A stretch of DNA of 64,000 nt from Cryobacterium tepidiphilum (GTDB taxonomy: Bacteria; Actinomycetota; Actinomycetes; Actinomycetales; Microbacteriaceae): contig NZ_RDSR01000001.1 of NCBI RefSeq assembly GCF_003716325.1, forward strand, positions 124,001 to 188,000, given 5' to 3'. Of the stretch, positions 51,194 to 58,772 are shown in pieces. The first letter of the stretch is position 1. Each line of letters starts with the position of its first letter. A program made the translations under genes and the position numbers. The notes below the pieces were generated by a model. It saw only the letters and a list, made by a program, of their open reading frames with translations. It searched no databases and was not told the origin of the DNA.

Positions 51194-53176
51194 GTGAGTT
51201 GGAACGCGGAGACCCCCTGGGCCATTGACGACCTCGTTCCGCCCGACGACTACGACGCGCCGCCGCCGCCCGACGAGGGCTGGGGCAGCCCCGCCAGCAG
51301 CACGACCGCCGGCGCGACGGTCGCGGTGACTCCGCGAGCCGCGGCGCCCCGCTTCTCCTCGGCCCTCGACGCACTGCACGAGGTGTTCGGCTACGACAGC
51401 TTCCGGGGCGAGCAGGCCGAGATCATCGACCAGCTCATCGCCGGGAACGACGCCGTTGTGCTCATGCCCACCGGCGGCGGCAAGAGTCTCTGCTATCAGG
51501 TGCCGTCCCTCGTGCGGGAGGGCACCGGCGTCGTGATCTCGCCGCTGATCGCCCTGATGCAGGACCAGGTCGACGCCCTCACTGCCGTCGGCGTCCGCGC
51601 GGCGTTCCTCAACTCCTCGCAGGACGCCGCCGCTCGCGCCCAGGTGGAACGCGCCTACGTGGCCGGCGAACTCGACCTGCTCTACGTCGCCCCCGAGCGG
51701 CTGTCGTCCGAGGCCACCAAGCGATTCCTCGAGCGCGGCACCATCGCGCTGTTCGCCATCGACGAGGCGCACTGCGTCTCGCAGTGGGGTCACGACTTCC
51801 GCCCCGACTACCTCGCGCTCTCCGAACTCGCCGACCGCTGGCCCGACGTGCCGCGGGTCGCCCTCACCGCGACGGCAACGGATGCCACGCACCGCGAGCT
51901 CACCACCCGGCTCCAGCTGGGCGACGCGCGCCACTTCGTCGCGAGCTTCGACCGGCCCAACATCCAGTACCGCATCGTGAACAAGGCCGAGGTGCGGAAG
52001 CAAGTGCTGGCGTTCATCCGCTCGGAGCACGACGGCGACGCCGGCATCGTCTATGCGCTCAGTCGGCGGAGCGTCGAGCAGACGGCGGAGTTCCTGCGCG
52101 CCAACGGCGTCAACGCCCTCCCGTACCATGCCGGGCTCGACGCGCGCCTGCGCGCCGCCACCCAGGCGCGCTTCCTGCGTGAGGAGGGCGTGGTCATCGT
52201 CGCCACGATCGCGTTCGGCATGGGCATCGACAAGCCCGATGTGCGCTTCGTCGCCCACATCGACCTGCCCAAGAGCGTGGAGGGGTACTACCAGGAGACC
52301 GGCCGCGCGGGTCGCGACGGACTCCCGTCGACTGCCTGGCTCGCGTACGGGCTGCAGGACGTCGTACAGCAGCGCCGCATGATCGACGAGTCGCCCGGCG
52401 ACCTCGCGCACCGGCGCAAGCTCTCGGCGCACCTCGACGCGATGCTCGCGCTCTGCGAGACGGTGCATTGCCGGCGGGTGAACCTGCTGAGCTATTTCGG
52501 GCAGCCCAGCGAGCCGTGCGGCAACTGCGACACCTGTCTCACGCCGCCCGAGGCGTGGGACGGAACCGTCCCCGCCCAGAAGCTGCTCTCCACCGTGGTG
52601 CGCCTGCAGCGCGAGCGCAACCAGCGCTTCGGCGCCGGGCAGCTCATCGACATCCTGCGCGGCAAGGTCACCCCGCGCACCACCCAGCACCGGCACGATC
52701 AGATCAGCACCTGGGGCATCGGCGCCGACCTCAGCGACCAGCAGTGGCGCGGCGTCGTGCGGCAGCTGCTGGCCCAGGGCATCCTCGCGGCGTCGGGGGA
52801 GTACGGGACGCTGGGTCTGACGGATGCCGCGGCATCCGTTCTCAGCGGATCCCGCAGCGTGCAGCTGCGCAGCGAACCCGACCGGCCCGAGCGCGCCGCC
52901 GGCGGCAGCCGCGGCTCCCGCGGCGGCACACGCGCCGCCGCGGCCGACCTCAGCCCGGAACAGGCCGAGCGGTTCGAGGCGCTGCGTGCCTGGCGCGCCG
53001 GTGAGGCCCGCGAGCAGGGGGTCCCCGCCTACATCGTCTTCGGTGACGCCACCCTCGCCGCGGTCGCCGCGGCGCAGCCGTCCACGCTCGCCGACCTGAA
53101 CGGCATCAGCGGCATCGGTGCGAAGAAGCTCGACGCCTACGGCCAGGCCCTCCTCGACGTCGTCGCCCGCGCCTGA
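51194..53176 (+). CDS. recQ: RecQ DNA helicase with HRDC domain
   Basis: A 660-residue helicase with the full RecQ plan. After a 45-residue acidic/proline leader come motif 0 [14 protein letters not shown], Walker [12 protein letters not shown], motif [21 protein letters not shown] and motif [13 protein letters not shown]. The zinc site is [12 protein letters not shown] and CGNCDTC. The winged-helix RQC covers about 455-540, and HRDC covers about 585-655. It works in recombination and replication-fork repair. The start is GTG with a leaderless -10 box. Confidence 0.95.
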   Translation: MSWNAETPWAIDDLVPPDDYDAPPPPDEGWGSPASSTTAGATVAVTPRAAAPRFSSALDALHEVFGYDSFRGEQAEIIDQLIAGNDAVVLMPTGGGKSLCYQVPSLVREGTGVVISPLIALMQDQVDALTAVGVRAAFLNSSQDAAARAQVERAYVAGELDLLYVAPERLSSEATKRFLERGTIALFAIDEAHCVSQWGHDFRPDYLALSELADRWPDVPRVALTATATDATHRELTTRLQLGDARHFVASFDRPNIQYRIVNKAEVRKQVLAFIRSEHDGDAGIVYALSRRSVEQTAEFLRANGVNALPYHAGLDARLRAATQARFLREEGVVIVATIAFGMGIDKPDVRFVAHIDLPKSVEGYYQETGRAGRDGLPSTAWLAYGLQDVVQQRRMIDESPGDLAHRRKLSAHLDAMLALCETVHCRRVNLLSYFGQPSEPCGNCDTCLTPPEAWDGTVPAQKLLSTVVRLQRERNQRFGAGQLIDILRGKVTPRTTQHRHDQISTWGIGADLSDQQWRGVVRQLLAQGILAASGEYGTLGLTDAAASVLSGSRSVQLRSEPDRPERAAGGSRGSRGGTRAAAADLSPEQAERFEALRAWRAGEAREQGVPAYIVFGDATLAAVAAAQPSTLADLNGISGIGAKKLDAYGQALLDVVARA

Positions 53177-53200
53177 CCCCGCGCACCCCCGCGTCCCCGT

Positions 53201-53366
53201 TCGCGCCCTCCGCTTCCACCCTCTTCCGCGGGTGCGCGCTTTCTGCCGCCTTGGCGTCCGCGAGACGGCAGTTCGCGCGCACTCGCGCGCCCTCCGCTTC
53301 CACCCTCTTCCGCGGGTGCGGGCTTTCTGCCGCCTTCGGGGGGGGTCGAGGCAGCAGTTCGCGCGC
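53201..53366. repeat. Tandem duplication carrying two family B palindromes
   Basis: A roughly 50-base stretch that includes CGCGGGTGCG and TTTCTGCCGCCTT occurs at 53201 and again 84 bases later. Each copy leads into a family B palindrome: 53232-53248 with 53266-53282, and 53316-53332 with 53350-53366. It fills the gap between convergent recQ and ydeI-like genes. Confidence 0.8.
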
Positions 53367-53412
53367 ACTCGCGCTGCGTTTTCGCGCGAAGGCACGGGCA
53401 CCGCGCCGTGGG

Positions 53413-53997
53413 TCAGGGCTTGCGCGGGTGGATGGTCTCGCCGCGGGCGAGCATCGCCACGTAGTCCGCGATCTTGCGGGCACGCGTCTCCGCCCGCTTC
53501 ACGTTTCCGATGCGGAAGATGATGGCGTAGCGGTTGGCGCTGTCGAGCCGGGCGAACAGCTCGGCCGCCTCGGGGCTCGCCGCGAGGGCCTCGGCCAGGT
53601 CGGCAGGCACCTCCGCGCTGCCCTGTGACGCGTAGGCCGCCTCCCAGCGCCCGTTCGCCCGCGCCTGCTCGACCGCCGCCTCGCCGGCGGGCCGCATGCG
53701 CCCCGCATCCGTCAAGCGCTGCACGCGCTCCCGGTTCACCTGCGACCAGATGCTCCCCGGCCGGCGCGGGGTGAACAGCTGCACGTAGTACCGCTCGTCG
53801 AGGCGGCCCTTCTGCGCGTCGATCCACCCGAAGCACAGGCCCACGTCGACGGCATCCGAATAGCTCACGCTCGAGACGCCGGCCCCCTTCTTGGCGATCG
53901 CCAGCCGCACCCCGGGCGACGACTCCCCGTTCGCGTCCAGCCAGCGCTCCCACTCCCCGGCGTCGGCGCAGTAGACGATCTCCCGCTCCACGGCCAT
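53413..53997 (-). CDS. YdeI/OmpD-associated family protein
   Basis: A 194-residue cytoplasmic protein. Landmarks are YSDAVDVGLCFGWIDAQKGRLDERYY, QLFTPRRPGSIWSQVN, and the C-terminal AEVPADLAEAL and ETRARKIADYVAMLARGE. The family is widespread with unknown biochemistry. Its ATG overlaps the DUF1697 stop by one base (TGATG). Confidence 0.88.
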   Translation of the reverse strand: MAVEREIVYCADAGEWERWLDANGESSPGVRLAIAKKGAGVSSVSYSDAVDVGLCFGWIDAQKGRLDERYYVQLFTPRRPGSIWSQVNRERVQRLTDAGRMRPAGEAAVEQARANGRWEAAYASQGSAEVPADLAEALAASPEAAELFARLDSANRYAIIFRIGNVKRAETRARKIADYVAMLARGETIHPRKP

Positions 53998-54521
53998 CAG
54001 GCGACCAGCTTCTGCAGCGTTCGCAGGTTGCGCGTCGTCGTCGCGGCCTTGTACCGGGCGCGGCCGAGCGCCTTGCCGAACGCGCTCGTGAGCGTGCTGC
54101 CGCGTTCGACGGTCCAGTAGACGACGCCCGGCCCGGCGAGAATCTGCTCCCGCACGGGGTCGAGCTCGTCCTGCATCGCGAGCAGCTCGCCGGCGACGGC
54201 CGGGTCAGCCACGAACACGACATACGGATGCCACCCGTCGCGTTCGGCGTCGAAGGGAAAGCCGGTCAGCAGCGCCCGGATCGCGTCGATGCCGTGCACC
54301 TGCACCCACGCCTCGTACCCGAACCGTTCCCCGAGCGCCCGCTCGATCAGCGGCTGCACCTCGTCTGCCGACAGATCGGTCTCGAACAACACGTTGCCGC
54401 TGGCCAGCACCGTTTTCACGCCGCCCAGGCCGAGGCCCTCGAACACCGCCTTCACGTCGGCCATCTTCAGGTTGATCCCGCCGACGTTCACCCCGCGCAG
54501 GAGCGCCGCGTATCGAGTCAT
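53997..54521 (-). CDS. DUF1697 family protein
   Basis: A 174-residue protein matching DUF1697 (YAALLRGVNVGGINLKMAD at the start, LASGNVLFETD near residue 42, GVVYWTVERGSTLTSAFGKAL near the end). Function is unknown. It has no Shine-Dalgarno; TAGCCT ends six bases upstream. It is first of a two-gene unit with the YdeI-family gene. Confidence 0.88.
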   Translation of the reverse strand: MTRYAALLRGVNVGGINLKMADVKAVFEGLGLGGVKTVLASGNVLFETDLSADEVQPLIERALGERFGYEAWVQVHGIDAIRALLTGFPFDAERDGWHPYVVFVADPAVAGELLAMQDELDPVREQILAGPGVVYWTVERGSTLTSAFGKALGRARYKAATTTRNLRTLQKLVA

Positions 54522-54527
54522 GCAGTG

Positions 54528-54533
54528 AGGCTA
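54528..54533 (-). promoter_or_regulatory. -10 box, leaderless DUF1697 start
   Basis: On the minus strand TAGCCT is followed by CACTGC and the ATG at 54521. The same hexamer and spacing precede purD. Confidence 0.55.
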
Positions 54534-54760
54534 CCGTGTCCGGCGGATGCCCCGGAAGGCGCCCGCGACCACCACCGCACCGGTCGCCTCGTTTGTCCGT
54601 TTCGGTGCCGGTCTCCGCGTCTGAGTTGTGGAAACCTACACAACGGATGCCTCCGCTCACGGGCTTCTTTGTAGCCGGTTCACGCACCATTTCTGCGCTC
54701 CCCGGCGCCGACCTAACGTGGGACCGACCCACGCATCGCCCGGAAAGAGAAGGATCGACG

Positions 54761-56935
54761 ATGGTTGACACCGCCCAGAGCGCCGCGAACACCACAGAGA
54801 CGGACATCGGCCCGACCCGGGCATCCGACGCGGGGACCGGAACGGGCCTCACCGACGTGAGCGTCGACACCGGCCCCATCCGGGTCTTCGGCGACCCGTC
54901 CGGACCAGCGGTCGACGTCGACTCCCTCCGCCGCCAGCTGCTCGGCACCTGGGCGGACGTCCGCCTCGCCGCCCGGGAGATGACGGCGAAGCCGGAGTTC
55001 CACGGCATCCCGGGCCTGTCGATGGCCGATCACCGCACCCGTGCCTTCGAGCAGATGCAGCGCCTCGCCGACAACGGCCACGTGCACCGGGCCTTCCCCG
55101 CGCACCTCGGCGGGCAGGACGACCATGGCGGCAACATCGCTGGCTTCGAGGAGCTGGTCACCGCCGACCCGAGCCTGCAGATCAAGGCCGGCGTGCAGTG
55201 GGGCCTCTTCGGCGCGGCCGTACTGCACCTCGGCACCGCCGTGCACCACGACACCTTGCTGCCCGGCATCATGAGCCTCGAGGTTCCCGGCGCGTTCGCC
55301 ATGACCGAGATCGGGCACGGGTCGGATGTCGCGAGCATCGGCACGACGGCGACCTACGACCCGCAAGACCAGGAATTCGTCATCCACACGCCGTTCCGCG
55401 CCGCATGGAAGGAGTACATCGGCAACGCCGCCAAGGACGGCATCGCCGCCGTGGTGTTCGCCCAGCTGATCACCGGTGGCGTGAACCACGGCGTGCACGC
55501 CTTCTACGTGCCCATCCGCGACGCGTCCGGCGCCTTCCTCCCCGGAGTCGGCGGCGAGGACGACGACCTCAAGGGCGGCCTGAACGGCATCGACAACGGA
55601 CGCCTGCACTTCGACCACGTGCGCATCCCGCGCACGAACCTTCTCAATCGCTACGGCGACGTCGCCGTCGACGGCAGCTACACCAGCCCCATCGCGAGCC
55701 CGGGGCGCCGGTTCTTCACCATGCTCGGCACCCTCGTGCAGGGGCGCGTCTCCCTCGACGGCTCCGCCACCCAGGCGTCGGCGCTCGCGCTCACCATTGC
55801 GATCACCTACGCCAGCCAGCGCCGCCAGTTCACGGCGGGCAGCGACACCGACGAGGAGGTCATCCTCGACTACCAGCGGCACCAACGCCGGCTGTTGCCG
55901 CGCCTGGCCACGACCTACGCGCAGACGTTCGCCCACGACGAATTCCTCGTCAAGTTCGATGCCGTGTTCAGCGGCGCCGCCGACACGGACGAGGACCGCC
56001 AGGACCTGGAGACTCTCGCGGCCGCGCTGAAGCCGCTGTCCACCTGGCACGCGATCGACACGCTGCAGGAGGCCCGCGAGGCCTGCGGCGGCGCCGGGTT
56101 CATGGCCGCGAACCGGCTCGTCGGCCTCCGCGCCGACCTCGACATCTACGCCACCTTCGAGGGCGACAACAACGTGCTGCTGCAGCTGGTCGCCAAGCGA
56201 CTGCTCACCGACTACAGCCGCAAGTTCGCCAAGGCGGATGCCGGTGCCCTGGCCCGCTACGTCGTCAAGCAGGCCACCGGTCGCGCCTACCACGGCTCGG
56301 GCCTGCGCCGGCTGTCCCAGGCGGTCGCCGACCGCGGCTCCACTGCCCGCTCCGTCGGTGCACTGCGGGACCCGGCGGTACAGCGCCAGCTGCTGACCGA
56401 CCGGGTGGAGACGATGATCGCCGACGTCGCATCCGTTCTGCGCCCCGCCACCCACCTGCCGAAGAAGGAGGCCGCTGACCTGTTCAACTCGCAGCAGAAC
56501 GCGCTGATCGAGGCGGCCAGGGCGCACGGGGAGCTGCTGCAGTGGGAGGCGTTCACCCGGGCGGTCGAGTCGACGACGCACGAGGGCACGAAGCAGGTGC
56601 TCACGTGGCTGCGCGACCTCTTCGGGCTCGGCCTCGTGGAGAAGCGCGTCGCCTGGTACCTCATCCACGGGCGGCTCTCCGCGCAGCGTGCGCTCGCCGT
56701 CACCGCCTACACCGACCGGCTCATCGCCCGCCTGCGCCCGCACGCCCTCGACCTCGTGAACGCCTTCGGCTACACGCAGGACCACCTGCGTGCCCCGATC
56801 GCGAGCGGCATCGAGCGGGAACGCCAGGACGAGGCCCGGGACTACTACCGCCGGCTGCGGGAGTCGGGCGCGGAGCCCGTGCCGGAGAAGGCTCACAAGG
56901 GCGACCGGAAAAAGAAGGATCACCCCGGGCAATAA
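54761..56935 (+). CDS. Acyl-CoA oxidase / acyl-CoA dehydrogenase family enzyme
   Basis: A 724-residue flavoenzyme with the length and order of peroxisomal-type acyl-CoA oxidases. A 45-residue variable leader precedes an alpha domain, then FAMTEIGHGSDVASIGTTATYD for FAD contact, and an oxidase-like C-terminal duplication. RQFTAGSDTDEEVILDYQRHQ and TFEGDNNVLLQLVAKRLL are family blocks; the glutamate in TFEGDN is the expected catalytic base. It should oxidise acyl-CoA to enoyl-CoA, possibly passing electrons to oxygen. The ATG has AGAGAAGGA upstream. Confidence 0.9.
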   Translation: MVDTAQSAANTTETDIGPTRASDAGTGTGLTDVSVDTGPIRVFGDPSGPAVDVDSLRRQLLGTWADVRLAAREMTAKPEFHGIPGLSMADHRTRAFEQMQRLADNGHVHRAFPAHLGGQDDHGGNIAGFEELVTADPSLQIKAGVQWGLFGAAVLHLGTAVHHDTLLPGIMSLEVPGAFAMTEIGHGSDVASIGTTATYDPQDQEFVIHTPFRAAWKEYIGNAAKDGIAAVVFAQLITGGVNHGVHAFYVPIRDASGAFLPGVGGEDDDLKGGLNGIDNGRLHFDHVRIPRTNLLNRYGDVAVDGSYTSPIASPGRRFFTMLGTLVQGRVSLDGSATQASALALTIAITYASQRRQFTAGSDTDEEVILDYQRHQRRLLPRLATTYAQTFAHDEFLVKFDAVFSGAADTDEDRQDLETLAAALKPLSTWHAIDTLQEAREACGGAGFMAANRLVGLRADLDIYATFEGDNNVLLQLVAKRLLTDYSRKFAKADAGALARYVVKQATGRAYHGSGLRRLSQAVADRGSTARSVGALRDPAVQRQLLTDRVETMIADVASVLRPATHLPKKEAADLFNSQQNALIEAARAHGELLQWEAFTRAVESTTHEGTKQVLTWLRDLFGLGLVEKRVAWYLIHGRLSAQRALAVTAYTDRLIARLRPHALDLVNAFGYTQDHLRAPIASGIERERQDEARDYYRRLRESGAEPVPEKAHKGDRKKKDHPGQ

Positions 56936-56938
56936 GCT
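56933..56938 (+). promoter_or_regulatory. -10 box, leaderless pip start
   Basis: TAAGCT overlaps the acyl-CoA oxidase stop codon (TAA) and ends six bases before the ATG at 56945. Confidence 0.5.
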
Positions 56939-56944
56939 CGACCC

Positions 56945-57901
56945 ATGCGTGACTTCTATCCCGAGATCGAACCGTACGACACCGGCATGCTCGATGTGGG
57001 TGACGGCAACAGCATCTATTGGGAGGTATCGGGCAACCCGGAGGGCAAGCCGGCGGTCTACCTGCACGGCGGCCCCGGCGGCGGATCGAGCCCCACCCAG
57101 CGCCGCCTGTTCGACCCGGAGAAGTACCGCATCGTGCTGTTCGACCAGCGCGGCTGCGGCCACAGCCTGCCGCACGCCAGCGAAGCGGATGCCGACCTGT
57201 CGACCAACACGACGTGGCACCTGGTCGACGACATGGAGAAGCTCCGGGAACACCTCGGCATCGACCGGTGGCTCGTCTCGGGCGGCTCCTGGGGCAGCAC
57301 GCTCGCCCTCGCATACGCCGAGACGCACCCGGACCGGGTGACCGAGCTGGTGCTGCGCGGCATCTTCACGCTGCGCCCCGTGGAGCTCGACTGGTTCTAC
57401 GAGGGCGGCGCCGCTGCCGTGTTCCCCGACCTGTGGGAGGAGTTCGTCGCCCCGGTGCCCGAGGACGAGCGCGGCCGCATGATCAAGGCCTACGGCGCGC
57501 TCCTCAACGACCCGAATCAGGAGGTGCGGGAACGCGCCGGCATCGCGTGGTCCACCTGGGAGTCGTCCACCATCACACTGCTCCCGCAACCGGAGACCGT
57601 GGCCCGCTTCACCGAGCCCTCGTTCGCCGTCGCCTTCGCGCGCATCGAGAACCACTACTTCCGCCACGGCGGCTGGTTCGAGCCCGGCCAGCTGATCCGC
57701 GACGCGCACGAGCTGCGTGACATCCCCGCCGTGATCGTGCAGGGCCGTTACGACATGTGCACGCCCGCGTTCACCGCCTGGGACCTGCACCGGGCCTGGC
57801 CCGAGGCCGTCTTCCAGCTGATCCCGGATGCCGGGCACGCCTTCGACGAGCCGGGCATCCGGGAGGCACTCATGGACGCGATGGACCTCTTCGCCGGCTG
57901 A
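56945..57901 (+). CDS. pip: Proline iminopeptidase
   Basis: A 318-residue alpha/beta-hydrolase of peptidase family S33 that removes N-terminal proline. It has LHGGPGGGSSPTQRRLFDPE, FDQRGCGHSLPHA, nucleophile GGSWGSTLALAYAE near residue 115, VQGRYDMCTP for the acid and DAGHAF for the histidine. The motif set is typical of cytoplasmic Pip. Confidence 0.95.
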   Translation: MRDFYPEIEPYDTGMLDVGDGNSIYWEVSGNPEGKPAVYLHGGPGGGSSPTQRRLFDPEKYRIVLFDQRGCGHSLPHASEADADLSTNTTWHLVDDMEKLREHLGIDRWLVSGGSWGSTLALAYAETHPDRVTELVLRGIFTLRPVELDWFYEGGAAAVFPDLWEEFVAPVPEDERGRMIKAYGALLNDPNQEVRERAGIAWSTWESSTITLLPQPETVARFTEPSFAVAFARIENHYFRHGGWFEPGQLIRDAHELRDIPAVIVQGRYDMCTPAFTAWDLHRAWPEAVFQLIPDAGHAFDEPGIREALMDAMDLFAG

Positions 57902-57903
57902 TT

Positions 57904-57980
57904 CCCGCCGAGACGCACGCTTCCGGTCGAGACGGACGCGCGTGCCTGTCCGTTCGGACCGCAACTGTCCGTTTCGGGGC
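57904..57980. repeat. Long intergenic palindrome, family D copy 2
   Basis: The left half begins CCGCCGAGACGCACG and contains TTCCGGTCGAGACGGAC. The right half carries the complement with changes and ends TCCGTTTCGGGGCGGG. The blocks match the family D element at 6351-6424. It lies between convergent genes. Confidence 0.65.
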
Positions 57981-57988
57981 GGGGCAGG

Positions 57989-58759
57989 TCAGGCCACGCG
58001 CGGCCGGCGCAGCTTCTGGTACTTGCGGCGCATCGAGACCGCGCTGTGCACCGCGTTCAGCAGGAACATGATCGTGTACGCGGCGACGAAGGCCGGCGGG
58101 AACCCCCAAAGCAGGAACATCCAGCAGAACGTGCCCGTGTCGGTGGGGATCAGCACGAACGACTGCCGGTTGCCGCTCGGCGGCGGCGGCGGGATCTTCG
58201 CGGACCGGGCGAGCTGCTCGGCGAGGATCTGGCTCATGAACTGGGCGACGCTCACGAGGCAGTAGGCGAGGGTCACGGCGAGCACCCACGCCGGCTGCCC
58301 CATCGCCCAGAACCCGACCAGCACCGCCACGTGGATCGCCGGCGTGCGGATGGCGTCCACGACGTGGTCCAGCCACTCGCCGGCGGGGCTGCCGCTGCCC
58401 TGCAGCCTGGCCACCTGCCCGTCTGCTGAGTCGAGTAGGTAGCCGACGGCCAGCAACACCGCAATGGCGACGCCGGTGGCCGGCCCGGCCGGCACCGCTA
58501 TCAGCAGCGCGATCGCCACCGCCGAGAAGGCCGCGCTCGCCGCGGTCATCATGTTGGGCGTCCAGCCCAGGGCGTAACCCGCGGCGGCGGCATAGCGCGC
58601 CAGCCTCCGGTTCACCCACCGCGTGTATGCGGGAACCCCCTCGCCCGGCTTCTGCGCGCGGCCGAGTCCGGCCATGCCGGCCCGGTACCGCGCGCCGAGT
58701 GACGCGCCGGCGTCGGCCGGCGCAACCGGAAAGACGGTCCCCGCCTTGATCACCGTCAT
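57989..58759 (-). CDS. CDP-alcohol phosphatidyltransferase family membrane enzyme
   Basis: A 256-residue membrane protein with about six helices. The class I CDP-alcohol phosphotransferase motif is intact: Asp110, Asp113, Gly114, Ala117, Arg118, Gly127, Asp131 and Asp135. The family transfers a phospho-alcohol from a CDP donor, in phospholipid or cell-surface polymer synthesis. The acceptor cannot be told. A proline run (residues about 189-193) lies in a loop. GAGGGG lies upstream of the ATG, and the surface protein gene ends only 13 bases before. Confidence 0.88.
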   Translation of the reverse strand: MTVIKAGTVFPVAPADAGASLGARYRAGMAGLGRAQKPGEGVPAYTRWVNRRLARYAAAAGYALGWTPNMMTAASAAFSAVAIALLIAVPAGPATGVAIAVLLAVGYLLDSADGQVARLQGSGSPAGEWLDHVVDAIRTPAIHVAVLVGFWAMGQPAWVLAVTLAYCLVSVAQFMSQILAEQLARSAKIPPPPPSGNRQSFVLIPTDTGTFCWMFLLWGFPPAFVAAYTIMFLLNAVHSAVSMRRKYQKLRRPRVA

Positions 58760-58772
58760 CGTCTCATCCCCT

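Noticed and set aside
54713..57964. Minus-strand open frame of more than 1000 codons
   Set aside because: It is opposite the acyl-CoA oxidase and proline iminopeptidase genes and matches nothing; it is a GC-rich shadow.
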